Shown here in pieces: positions 54,401 through 63,264 of a DNA stretch of 64,000 nucleotides. Position 1 is the stretch's first letter; every line of letters begins with the position of its first letter. Made by a program: the position numbers and the translations under genes. Below the pieces are notes generated by a model. It was not told the origin of the DNA. It did not search any database and saw only the letters and a program-made list of their open reading frames with translations. Source of the DNA: Silvanigrella aquatica (lineage in GTDB: Bacteria > Bdellovibrionota_B > Oligoflexia > Silvanigrellales > Silvanigrellaceae); NCBI RefSeq assembly GCF_001907975.1, contig NZ_CP017834.1:124001-188000 (forward strand), read 5' to 3'.

Positions 54401-54626
54401 ATTAACAGGCCTTGAGGTAAGAATTCAATCTCATATAAAAAATGCAGATTACAAGCAAGTTCTTATTTCTCTTGCGAGTCTGACAGAACCAATGGCTATC
54501 TTTTTTGCAAATGTCATGGTAAATGATCCTGATGAAAAATTAAAAAAGAACAGACTCTGTCTACTAATGAAAATATGTTCTTTGTACGAAGATGTAGCCG
54601 ATTTTTCACTTATTCAGGTACAATGA
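51471..54626 (+). CDS. glyQS: Glycyl-tRNA synthetase, fused alpha and beta subunits
   Basis: About 1051 residues. Start uncertain between GTG 51468, ATG 51471 and GTG 51477 (AAAGGTGAT directly upstream). Residues about 1-300 are GlyQ: [73 protein letters not shown]. From about 340 the GlyS beta chain follows ([35 protein letters not shown], HD-like domain [18 protein letters not shown], anticodon-binding end). Most bacteria encode the tetrameric enzyme as two genes; a fused gene is known in chlamydiae and a few others. The ribF gene starts three bases after the stop. Confidence 0.95.
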   Translation: [1051 protein letters not shown]

Positions 54627-54629
54627 TTT

Positions 54630-55601
54630 ATGACTAGTGTAAAAAGTTATCAAACGTATGGGAATGTTAAAGTAATTGAGCAAAAAAATGCAATTGCTTT
54701 AACAATTGGAAATTTTGATGGAGTTCATTTAGGGCATTGTTACCTTATAAATGAATTAAAAAAAATATCAAATCATAATCCCATTGTTGTTTTGACGTTT
54801 GATCCACATCCTGTTGCCTATTTTTCTGCAGATAACCCTAAACCACTTCTAAATACTTTATCGGATAAAATAGAATTATTAAGAAAATCTGGTGTGGATG
54901 CTGTTATTGTTCAAAAATTTACAAAAGAGTTTTCGTTATTATCTGCAGATGAATTTTGTAATTGGCTAAAGCAAAATTTTAATATTAGCGCAGTTATGCT
55001 TGGTCATGATTTTTGTTATGGTAAGCAACGGAAAGGTAATTTTGAGCACATGAAAGCTTTCGCGGAAAAAGAACATTGGGATATTAGGCAAACTCCTGCA
55101 TTTAAGTTATACGAAGATCAAGTAGTCTCATCATCTTTTGTTAGACAAGTTATTGCACAAGGACAAGCCGAAGAAGTTGAAAAACTTTTAAGTCGTCCTT
55201 ATTTTCTTCCAGGAGTGGTCGTCAAGGGCGATCAGCGCGGCCGATTGATGGGTTTTCCTACGGCAAATTTAGAGCTGGATGATGCACTTGTTATTCCAAA
55301 ATATGGTGTTTATGCTTGTTACGTTGAAATTGATTCCGATGGTGTTTTACTACCTGCTGTCATGAATTGTGGAGTAAGGCCTACAATTGCAAGTGGCTTA
55401 AAATTGCAAATTGAGGCACATATTCTCGATTTTTCAGATGACATTTATTCACGAAAAGTGAAATTTCATTTGAAAAAATTTATTAGGGGTGAAATGAAGT
55501 TTACTGGGATTGAGCAACTTAAAGAACAAATAGCAAAGGATGTGCAAGAAGCACGATCATTTTTTATGGATAATCGCAATGACAAAGTTAATCAGTTCTG
55601 A
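54630..55601 (+). CDS. ribF: Bifunctional riboflavin kinase / FAD synthetase
   Basis: 323 residues, normal length. N-terminal FMN adenylyltransferase: LTIGNFDGVHLGH with the nucleotidyl-transferase His pair, VLTFDPHPVAYF, MLGHDFCYGKQRKGNFEHM, VSSSFVRQVIAQG. C-terminal flavokinase: GVVVKGDQRGRLMGFPTANLEL (PTAN signature) and GVYACYVEIDSDG, MNCGVRPT. Makes FMN and FAD from riboflavin, completing the pathway begun by ribH. Three bases after glyQS and overlapping ppk, so part of one operon. Confidence 0.95.
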   Translation: MTSVKSYQTYGNVKVIEQKNAIALTIGNFDGVHLGHCYLINELKKISNHNPIVVLTFDPHPVAYFSADNPKPLLNTLSDKIELLRKSGVDAVIVQKFTKEFSLLSADEFCNWLKQNFNISAVMLGHDFCYGKQRKGNFEHMKAFAEKEHWDIRQTPAFKLYEDQVVSSSFVRQVIAQGQAEEVEKLLSRPYFLPGVVVKGDQRGRLMGFPTANLELDDALVIPKYGVYACYVEIDSDGVLLPAVMNCGVRPTIASGLKLQIEAHILDFSDDIYSRKVKFHLKKFIRGEMKFTGIEQLKEQIAKDVQEARSFFMDNRNDKVNQF

Positions 55602-57906
55602 AAAAAATATAGAAAAAATATTACCCCATTTTATTACGCATCAAACACCTAAAGAATTTTCAGTTCATAAACAAATACCTCTTGATGATCCCGATCTTTA
55701 TATTAATCGGGAAATTTCTTGGCTTTCATTTAATGAAAGAGTATTAACGGAAGCTGAAAATAAAACGGTTCCTTTACTAGAACGTCTTAAGTTTTGTGTT
55801 ATTTTTTCATCTAATCTTGACGAGTTTTTTATGGTCAGGCTTTCGGGTTTATTAAGGCTTGTGGCTCAGCCAAGTGCTCATGATTATGATGATGAAGAAT
55901 CTGAAGAAACACTTGATGAAGTGGCTATAAAAGTAAGAGGATTATTAAAGCGAATTTCTAAATGTCTGCATTCTCAAATATTGCCTGAGTTAGCAAATTA
56001 TAATATTTCAATTGCAGAAGTAACAGAATTAACTCGCACAGAAGAAGAAAAACTCGATTCTCATTTTGAAAGCCAAGTTTTTCCTGTTTTAACTCCTCTT
56101 GCGATAGACCCTGCTCACCCATTTCCATATTTATCAAATTTATCCTTATATTTAGCGGTGACATTTGAAGGTATTTCTGAAAATGGAGAGCCCCTACTCG
56201 CATTGGTTGAAATTCCGCAAAAAATTTCACGGCTCATTCCTATTTCGCAGAAAACATATAAGCATAGATATTTTTTATTAGATGAACTTATTAAAAACTA
56301 TATGCCTTCCTTGTTTCCTTGGACTAAAGTAACAGGGGCTTATGCTTTTCGGGTAACAAGAAATCTTGATTATCAATTACTAGATAATGAAGTTAAAGAT
56401 TTAATGAAATCTATTGAATTTGAGTTAAAAGATCGCGAGCAAAAAGAAGTTGTTCGTTTAGAATACGAAAAAAATATGCCCGATTGGTTACGCAACAAAC
56501 TCGCCGCTGTTCTTGATCTCGATTCTTCTGATTTATATGAAATTGAAGGCATGATTAATATTCGTGATTTAGCTCCTCTTTTAAAAATAGAAAGAGTAGA
56601 CTCACATTTAAAAGATGCGGCTTTTAATCCTCGTTTAAATTTAAATTTAGCCGATGCAAATAGAGATATTTTTGAAATTATTCGTGAGCGTGATATTTTA
56701 TTGCATCATCCTTATGATTCGTTTGCCAGTGTCCTCGATTTTTTAAGAAGTGCTGCAAAGGATGATAAAGTTTTAGCGATCAAACAAACACTTTATCGTT
56801 CTGGGGGCGACTCTCCTATAATTGAAGCGCTTTCAAATGCGGCGGAGCGTGGCAAGCAAGTTACTGTTGTTGTGGAATTAAAAGCACGCTTTGATGAAGC
56901 AAATAATATAGAATGGGCAAAAAAATTAGAACGTGCTGGTGCCCATGTTGTTTTTGGATTTATCGATTTAAAAACTCATGTAAAATGTACATTAGTCGTT
57001 CGCAAAGAAAAAAATAATTATCTGCAAAAATATGTGCATTTATCAACGGGTAACTACAACAGTTCAACTGCAAAACTTTATACAGATATTGGTCATTTGA
57101 CTTCGGATCCTATTATATGTGATGATATTGCAAATTTATTTAATTTTATAACAGGCTTTAATATTCTTCGCGATCAGGATATTACAAGCTTAAAAATTCC
57201 TCATTTTGAAAAAATTAAAGTTGCACCATTCCGTCTACGTGAACAAATTATTCAAATGATTGATACTGAAAAAAGAAAACATTCTAAAGAAAACCCAGGT
57301 CATATTATTTTTAAAATGAATTCTTTAGTTGATATTAAATTATGTCAGGCTCTTTATCGCGCAAGTCAAAAGGGTGTTAAAATTGACTTAATTATTCGGG
57401 GTGTTTGTATTTTAAAACCTGACATTATTGGTGTCTCTGAAAATATCAGTGTGATTAGTGTCATTGATCGGTATTTGGAGCACTCAAGAATATATTGGTT
57501 TAAAAATGGCGGTGATCCCATTATTTATTGTGGTAGCGCCGATTTAATGGAAAGAAATTTGGACAGGCGTATTGAGGTGCTTTGGCCGATAGAAGCATCC
57601 GAATTAAAATCTAAATTAACAAATATATTAAATAATTATCTTCTTGACAATTGCAAAAGTCATGAAATGCAGTGTGATGGCACATATATTAGAAATCAGC
57701 CGTTACCAAATGAAAAGGTCTTTCGCTGCCAAGATAAATTTATTGAAAATGCAAGACGGTATGGTATTAAATCTATAGCGTATGATTTGGCGATTAAACC
57801 TCTTCTTGAGAAAAAAGATTTTGATCGCATTCCTGAAAGATTTATTCCTTCTTTGGTTGTTGAGGAAATTAAACCAAAAAACATCAAGAAAAAGAAGAAA
57901 AAATAA
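55579..57906 (+). CDS. ppk: Polyphosphate kinase 1
   Basis: 775 residues from the ATG at 55579, overlapping ribF by 23 bases; a longer frame from 55540 is unlikely. Reversible transfer of ATP gamma-phosphate to polyphosphate. N-terminal domain YINREISWLSFNERVL and FFMVRLSGLL, head domain FPYLSNLSLYLAV, then the two PLD-like catalytic domains with LRSAAKDDKVLAIKQTLYRSGGDSPI, the phospho-His segment KTHVKCTLVVR, HLSTGNYNSSTAKLYTD and the second His in DRYLEHSRIYWF. Lysine-rich tail at the end. The stop codon overlaps the ppx start (TAATG). Confidence 0.95.
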   Translation: MTKLISSEKNIEKILPHFITHQTPKEFSVHKQIPLDDPDLYINREISWLSFNERVLTEAENKTVPLLERLKFCVIFSSNLDEFFMVRLSGLLRLVAQPSAHDYDDEESEETLDEVAIKVRGLLKRISKCLHSQILPELANYNISIAEVTELTRTEEEKLDSHFESQVFPVLTPLAIDPAHPFPYLSNLSLYLAVTFEGISENGEPLLALVEIPQKISRLIPISQKTYKHRYFLLDELIKNYMPSLFPWTKVTGAYAFRVTRNLDYQLLDNEVKDLMKSIEFELKDREQKEVVRLEYEKNMPDWLRNKLAAVLDLDSSDLYEIEGMINIRDLAPLLKIERVDSHLKDAAFNPRLNLNLADANRDIFEIIRERDILLHHPYDSFASVLDFLRSAAKDDKVLAIKQTLYRSGGDSPIIEALSNAAERGKQVTVVVELKARFDEANNIEWAKKLERAGAHVVFGFIDLKTHVKCTLVVRKEKNNYLQKYVHLSTGNYNSSTAKLYTDIGHLTSDPIICDDIANLFNFITGFNILRDQDITSLKIPHFEKIKVAPFRLREQIIQMIDTEKRKHSKENPGHIIFKMNSLVDIKLCQALYRASQKGVKIDLIIRGVCILKPDIIGVSENISVISVIDRYLEHSRIYWFKNGGDPIIYCGSADLMERNLDRRIEVLWPIEASELKSKLTNILNNYLLDNCKSHEMQCDGTYIRNQPLPNEKVFRCQDKFIENARRYGIKSIAYDLAIKPLLEKKDFDRIPERFIPSLVVEEIKPKNIKKKKKK

Positions 57907-59480
57907 TGATTAATTTCCCCGAAAAAAAAATATTTGAAAAAAAAAGAATTGCCGCTATTGATGTCGGATCAAACAGCATTCATATGCTGATTGTTGATAT
58001 GGAAACAACGAATTCCTTTACGATTATTGCTTCTGAAAAAGATCAAGTCCGTTTAGTTGCGTCTCTTGATGAAGATGGAAATTTAACAAACGATGCCTTA
58101 AGTCGTGCTATATCTGCTTTAAAGAAAATGAAAGAAATTGCGGATGGGCTGCGTGCACAAATTCGTGCTGTAGGAACAAGTGCCTTGCGTGAAGCAAAAA
58201 ATGCTGCTGACTTTGTTGCAAAATTATATAAAAAAACAGGAATTGATATTGAAATTATTTCGGGGCATGAAGAGGCTCGTCTTGTTTATTTAGGTGTGCA
58301 GCAAGGGCTTCCCATTCAATCAAAATCAACACTAATTGTCGATATCGGTGGTGGTTCTACAGAAATTGTGGTGGGGCAATGGGGTGAGGAGCGCTTTGCT
58401 ACCTCTCTCAAGCTGGGCTGCGTGCGTTTGACTCAGAATTTTATTCATACGGATCCTCTGGGAGACGAACATTTAAGAGCTCTCGAGCTTTATATTAATA
58501 CACGATTGGAACCTGTTTTGTCTGAAGTTGAGCGCATTGGATTTGATTATGCTGTGGGCTCTTCAGGGACAATTAAAGCTGTGAAATCTTTGGTGTTAGG
58601 GCTTACAAATTCGCCACCCCTGCAAACAATGCATGGCTCAACATTAACTGCAAAAGAAATTTGGGTCGCTAAAGAAGCTTTATTAAGAGCGCGATCATTA
58701 AAGGAACGGAAACAACTGCCTGGTCTCGATGCTAAAAGAGCAGACATAATTGTGGCTGGTTTATTTGTATTAAGTTCTATTACTAAAATATTGGGTATTC
58801 GTGAATGGACTATTTCATTAACAGCGTTACGTGAAGGTATTTTATTTGATACAATGCTGCGCGATGGTGTTTGGTTACAAGGCGATACCAGTGATGTGCG
58901 TTGGCGCTCTGTGCGTTCTTTTGGGCAGAAATTTCATATTGATGAAGCACATGCTTTTCATATTACTTCTTTTGCCGTAAGTTTATTTGATCAATTATCT
59001 TCTAGGCATTCTTTGCCAAGTGCTTGGCGTGAGTTTTTAAGATCGGCTGCTTATCTTCATGAGTGTGGTTTATTTATTGGCCACACAGGGCACCATAAAC
59101 ATACCTTTTATTTCATTCGCAATGCGTCTTTGCCTGGTTTTACGACGCGTGAAATGCAAATTATTGCGACTATTGTACGTTATCACCGAAAGCGTATGCC
59201 AAGAGATAATGATGAAGTTTATTGCGATTTCGATAAAGAAATTCAGAAGGCTGTAAATATTTGCGCGTCCATTTTACGACTTGCTGTTTCTTTAGACAGG
59301 GGGCGTCAGGGTAAAATACAAGAGATTGTGATGCAGGATATCTCGCTATCAAAAATGTGCTTATCCGTGCATTTGAGAGCGAATCATGATATTGAACTCG
59401 AGATGTATGAGGCTACTATTGAGAAAAAAGCATTCGAAAATATATTCTCATGTTCTCTCGAAATCGTTTTGCAACAATAA
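57906..59480 (+). CDS. ppx: Exopolyphosphatase / guanosine pentaphosphate phosphatase
   Basis: 524 residues. Actin-like ATPase fold with AAIDVGSNSIHMLIVDM at the N-terminus, GTSALREAKNA, ISGHEEARLVYLGV and DIGGGSTEIVVGQ, followed by a C-terminal HD-type domain (AAYLHECGLFIGHTGHHKHTFYFIRNA). Degrades polyphosphate and possibly pppGpp, opposing the ppk product encoded just upstream; the ATG shares one base with the ppk stop. The full length with HD domain is typical of proteobacterial Ppx/GppA. Confidence 0.93.
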   Translation: MINFPEKKIFEKKRIAAIDVGSNSIHMLIVDMETTNSFTIIASEKDQVRLVASLDEDGNLTNDALSRAISALKKMKEIADGLRAQIRAVGTSALREAKNAADFVAKLYKKTGIDIEIISGHEEARLVYLGVQQGLPIQSKSTLIVDIGGGSTEIVVGQWGEERFATSLKLGCVRLTQNFIHTDPLGDEHLRALELYINTRLEPVLSEVERIGFDYAVGSSGTIKAVKSLVLGLTNSPPLQTMHGSTLTAKEIWVAKEALLRARSLKERKQLPGLDAKRADIIVAGLFVLSSITKILGIREWTISLTALREGILFDTMLRDGVWLQGDTSDVRWRSVRSFGQKFHIDEAHAFHITSFAVSLFDQLSSRHSLPSAWREFLRSAAYLHECGLFIGHTGHHKHTFYFIRNASLPGFTTREMQIIATIVRYHRKRMPRDNDEVYCDFDKEIQKAVNICASILRLAVSLDRGRQGKIQEIVMQDISLSKMCLSVHLRANHDIELEMYEATIEKKAFENIFSCSLEIVLQQ

Positions 59481-59512
59481 TTCTAAGTTATTTGGAAAAG
59501 GTTGGACGTCTT

Positions 59513-61408
59513 TTGAAGTTTAAAAATAAATTAAATTTTTTTATTATTACCATATCTGCATTTTTATCTTTTCTTTGTTATGCTGAAGAAAATAAAAGTT
59601 CTCATTCATTAAATTATTTTACTGATGAGTTGTATTCAAACGAATGTCCTCGAAATGGTGCTGTGGCAGGACGAATTTCTATTCAAGGTAGTGAATATTA
59701 TAATTCCTCTTATTTAAATGATGCTGTCATACGCATTGCGGGAATGGATTACACCAATAATCAAAATAAGGAATATGAGTACTATCCCAATGCCAATGGA
59801 TGTTTTTCTATTGATAATATTTTTCCCATTGGTAGTTCCATGTATTTATATGTAGATAATATTGATTCTCCTGATAATAAAGACTCCTTATTTAAAAATT
59901 ATTTCCCTGTAAATGTAGGGTATCGGACAAACTTTTACGAAGTGAATTTAAGCCTCAATTCTTATATTGGTAATTTATCACAAGCATTTAACTATGGTTC
60001 TAAACAGTTTTTTGAAAAGACGGGTTTGTGTGGTGAGGCAATTGGATTTGCTTCAGGAGATATTTTAGGTACTGAAGTCTATATAAAAAATGCAATTGGA
60101 AAAATATTTAAACCTAAATTTTTTAATGAAAAAAACTTACCCGACCCTTCAAGAAATAATTTATCATTATCTGGTCAATTCTGTTTTTTTAATTTAGATG
60201 CCTGCGATAATAATGGTTCAAATTGTAGTATAAATTCCAATTATGAATTAATTTTCACCTTAAAAAATGGAATGACTCGTTCCTTTGATTTATTTCTTCC
60301 GCCATTTTCTTTTAGTTCTTCAAATTATTTTGATTTAAATTTAAATATTTCCAGACCTGTTGAGTTATACTCGCTTGCACATTCACTAGATAAAAATATA
60401 ATTTATACTCCAGTTTATAATTATTTTATTAAAACAAGCAAAGAAAACAATGATAAGTATATTCATATTTTAAATGGTCAAAATCAACTTGTTTATTTTC
60501 CAGTCGGAAATGAATTTGTCAAAATTAGCTATAAAACAGATTTGAGTCAAAGCGATCGTTTCTTTATATTAAAGCCACGCTCTGAACTATTTACAGCAAA
60601 TATGGAGCCTTTATTAGTTCATTATAATCCCGGATATTCTTTACAAGATCAAAACACACCATTAAAATTAAAAATATTTGATCCCGATGTTTTAAATTTA
60701 AATCAAAATATCTTAAGTAAAATATATTTAAATGGCTTTGGCTCAGTTTTTTTTAATTTTGATTTTTCGCAATATGAATTGAGCTCTGAAGATATATCTG
60801 TTCATTTGTATGATTTTTATGGAAAAGAAATCTACAATTTTTACCCTCTTTCTTCCTCAGAGGCGAATTATATAAGTGGATTCTACTTTGCTTTAGAGCC
60901 TGGTTTTTATCGTTTGGCTGTGATCAATAATCAGGATAATAAAAATGAATTCTTATTATCCTCAATAGTTCGTTCTATAGCAAATAAAACCCAAGTTGTT
61001 ACGAATCAGTTTGACAGTTCATCTTCATCAAGTTCTGAACATCAATTTCAAAATAATGCGACTGTAGTTGTTGATAATCTTATGAATTATGGGCAACAAA
61101 CCTCAAATGTGGATGTGCTTCCGTATAATGAAGAAGCTTATGTTACACAAATCGATCGTATTCATCCTGATGAAGAAAATTTAACAGGAGTACATGCATT
61201 ACAAATTGAAAAAGCTTATAGCAGCAAAAGTTTATTTAATAGAATGAGTGCGGAAGAACTTTGTAATGTGAAAAATTTTGTTTCTGAGTTTAAAAATGAA
61301 GCATATCATATTCATGATTTAAAGGAGAGGTTTAATAATAATATTCCTGCTCTTATTACTATCCTAAATGAGGAAAAGTTATTAAATTGGGTCGATTCAA
61401 ATATATAA
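59513..61408 (+). CDS. Unknown exported protein
   Basis: 631 residues from the TTG at 59513, which gives a signal peptide (KFKNKLNFFIITISAFLSFLCYA, cleaved before Glu); the frame is open further upstream over the ppx end. The first 150 residues (GAVAGRISIQGSEYYNSSYLNDAVIRIAGMDY, then YYPNANGCFSIDNIFPIG) look like a carboxypeptidase-regulatory-type beta sandwich; the rest is rich in Asn, Ser, Tyr and Phe, with seven or so cysteines and a Ser run near 520. Not recognised. It follows ppx by 32 bases and probably belongs to the glyQS-ribF-ppk-ppx operon. Confidence 0.6.
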   Translation: MKFKNKLNFFIITISAFLSFLCYAEENKSSHSLNYFTDELYSNECPRNGAVAGRISIQGSEYYNSSYLNDAVIRIAGMDYTNNQNKEYEYYPNANGCFSIDNIFPIGSSMYLYVDNIDSPDNKDSLFKNYFPVNVGYRTNFYEVNLSLNSYIGNLSQAFNYGSKQFFEKTGLCGEAIGFASGDILGTEVYIKNAIGKIFKPKFFNEKNLPDPSRNNLSLSGQFCFFNLDACDNNGSNCSINSNYELIFTLKNGMTRSFDLFLPPFSFSSSNYFDLNLNISRPVELYSLAHSLDKNIIYTPVYNYFIKTSKENNDKYIHILNGQNQLVYFPVGNEFVKISYKTDLSQSDRFFILKPRSELFTANMEPLLVHYNPGYSLQDQNTPLKLKIFDPDVLNLNQNILSKIYLNGFGSVFFNFDFSQYELSSEDISVHLYDFYGKEIYNFYPLSSSEANYISGFYFALEPGFYRLAVINNQDNKNEFLLSSIVRSIANKTQVVTNQFDSSSSSSSEHQFQNNATVVVDNLMNYGQQTSNVDVLPYNEEAYVTQIDRIHPDEENLTGVHALQIEKAYSSKSLFNRMSAEELCNVKNFVSEFKNEAYHIHDLKERFNNNIPALITILNEEKLLNWVDSNI

Positions 61409-61463
61409 TTTTTAAAGCTTATATAAATTGGGTAAAAAAATAATTCCAGCATTTTTCATATCA

Positions 61464-62651
61464 TCAAATATTCTTCTTTATTGAAAAAGTCTTTTGAATT
61501 GAAATAAATATGCCAACTAGAATTAAAATGAGTAATATATAACTTGAATTTTTATACAAATTAAGATTTGAATTTAATAAATTGAGACTTTTTGAACCAA
61601 AGTAATAGCCCATTCCTTCTCCCATACCCATGAAAACAGCATAAATAGCAAATATGGCTACTCTAGAATCCTCTGGTACTAATTCTGCACACAATGCTTG
61701 GAAGGCAGGGACAAAAAGTGTTTCAGATAAGGTAAGTAAAACAACACCAAAATAGAGGTTAATAATATTATAATTCATTATAATAGAATAAAATCCAAGT
61801 AAAGAAAATATAAGAGACAAGGAGATCTGGTAATAATAATTTTTTGTAAATTTATGAAAAAATTTATTAAGGTGAACTGACAATATAATAATCATAACTC
61901 CGTTTAGGGTTGGAATTGTCCAAATATATTGAGGGAGCTTTAAAGTTTGAGAAATAATAATAGGGGCAAGAGTATAAATTTGAGCGCAAAAAAACCAACT
62001 TAATACAATTAAGAAGTAAAAATGAAATAAATTTTTACTCCTTAATAACAAAAATATATTTTTAAAATAATTATTTTGTTTTTGAAATGATATATTTTTT
62101 AAGCTAAATAAAGTATAAATAGATGATAAACATAAAAAAATACAGATGCTAATAAAAGCAAATTCTTTGTTGTAATAAATATAAATAAAATTAACTAAAA
62201 TAGGTCCCAATGTGGCTGCTATATTTGTAGCTATGTGAATAATAGAATAGTTAATTGTAGATTGATTTGTTTTTTCTTTTAGAAACGAAGTTAGAACTCT
62301 TATAAAGATGGTATTGCTGCCATAAAAAAATCCAATAAAAATTAATGCTAATAGCATAATTGAGAAGGAATGGTAAAATGTCAGTAAAAAGTAACCCAAC
62401 GCGCCCACAATTTGCATAACTGCCAAAAGCACAGAGGGTTTTAATAATTCGAGTACAGGTGCGAAGATTAAACGCCCCCATCGCGCCGTAATTGAACTCA
62501 GCAGCATAGCTAAGCTGACTTGGGAAGTTGTAATATCTTTAAATTCGCTTAAAAATAGAGCTAACATACTTAGGGGGGCTAAATAGCCAAATCCTGAAAC
62601 CAATTCTTGGGCAAATAATTTTTTAAGATAATGTTTTTCTTGATTGGGCAT
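61464..62651 (-). CDS. MFS transporter
   Basis: 395 residues, about twelve membrane helices with a short central loop (SLKNISFQKQNNYFKNIFLLLRSKN). The N-half shows LAMLLSSITARWGRLIFAPVLELLKPSVL, in place of the usual Asp-Arg-x-Gly loop, and the C-half PEDSRVAIFAIYAVFMGMGEGMGYYFG. Resembles drug/proton or sugar-phosphate antiporters of the major facilitator superfamily; substrate not inferable. AAGGAG ribosome site seven bases before the ATG. Ahead of it on minus lies rnhA, 77 bases away. Confidence 0.78.
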   Translation of the reverse strand: MPNQEKHYLKKLFAQELVSGFGYLAPLSMLALFLSEFKDITTSQVSLAMLLSSITARWGRLIFAPVLELLKPSVLLAVMQIVGALGYFLLTFYHSFSIMLLALIFIGFFYGSNTIFIRVLTSFLKEKTNQSTINYSIIHIATNIAATLGPILVNFIYIYYNKEFAFISICIFLCLSSIYTLFSLKNISFQKQNNYFKNIFLLLRSKNLFHFYFLIVLSWFFCAQIYTLAPIIISQTLKLPQYIWTIPTLNGVMIIILSVHLNKFFHKFTKNYYYQISLSLIFSLLGFYSIIMNYNIINLYFGVVLLTLSETLFVPAFQALCAELVPEDSRVAIFAIYAVFMGMGEGMGYYFGSKSLNLLNSNLNLYKNSSYILLILILVGIFISIQKTFSIKKNI

Positions 62652-62728
62652 AGTAGCTCCTTATTTTATTTAAAACATTATCTTCTTCTTTTATATTAGG
62701 CAATTCATGGCTAGAATTAAAATGAAAA

Positions 62729-63187
62729 TCAGAATTTTTCATCGATACCATTTTTATTTTCAATGGCATTGCGTGCTAATTCGTCGCACATATCGTTATA
62801 TTTATTTCCGGAATGGCCTTTTACCCATTGCCAAGATAAGTTGTGTTTTCTTTGTAAAAGGCATAGTTTAAGCCAGAGATCTTGATTTTTAACGGGATCT
62901 CCAGATTTGGTTTTCCAACCGTTTTTTTGCCAGTTTTCAAGCCAACCTGCTGTAAAAGCGTTTTTGACATATTGGCTGTCAGTGATAATAAGAACAGGCA
63001 TGGGTCTGGTGAGACTTTCTAATCCCATGATGACGCCCATCAGTTCCATTTTATTATTTGTTGTGTGCTTTTCATAACCAGAAATTCTGCGTTTAAGCTC
63101 GTTATAGAGAAGAACGCAGGCCCAACCACCGGGGCCGGGGTTTCCAGAGCATGCGCCATCTGTGTACAGTGTAACGTGTGAGGTCAT
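62729..63187 (-). CDS. rnhA: Ribonuclease HI
   Basis: 152 residues, as in E. coli (155). Degrades the RNA strand of RNA-DNA hybrids (R-loops, Okazaki primers). Catalytic acids Asp10 (YTDGACSGNPGPGGW), Glu48 (NNKMELMGV), Asp70 (IITDSQYV) and Asp135 (CDELARNA), with the supporting His in VKGHSGN. The basic handle (WQKNGWKTKSGDPVKNQDLW) of the E. coli type is present. Divergent from the next unknown gene. Confidence 0.96.
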   Translation of the reverse strand: MTSHVTLYTDGACSGNPGPGGWACVLLYNELKRRISGYEKHTTNNKMELMGVIMGLESLTRPMPVLIITDSQYVKNAFTAGWLENWQKNGWKTKSGDPVKNQDLWLKLCLLQRKHNLSWQWVKGHSGNKYNDMCDELARNAIENKNGIDEKF

Positions 63188-63264
63188 AATTAATGTGCTC
63201 GCGTTTCATTTTGCGTCTTGTGCGCAAATTAAATTGATTACATGTTGAAGTGGAAGATATACGA

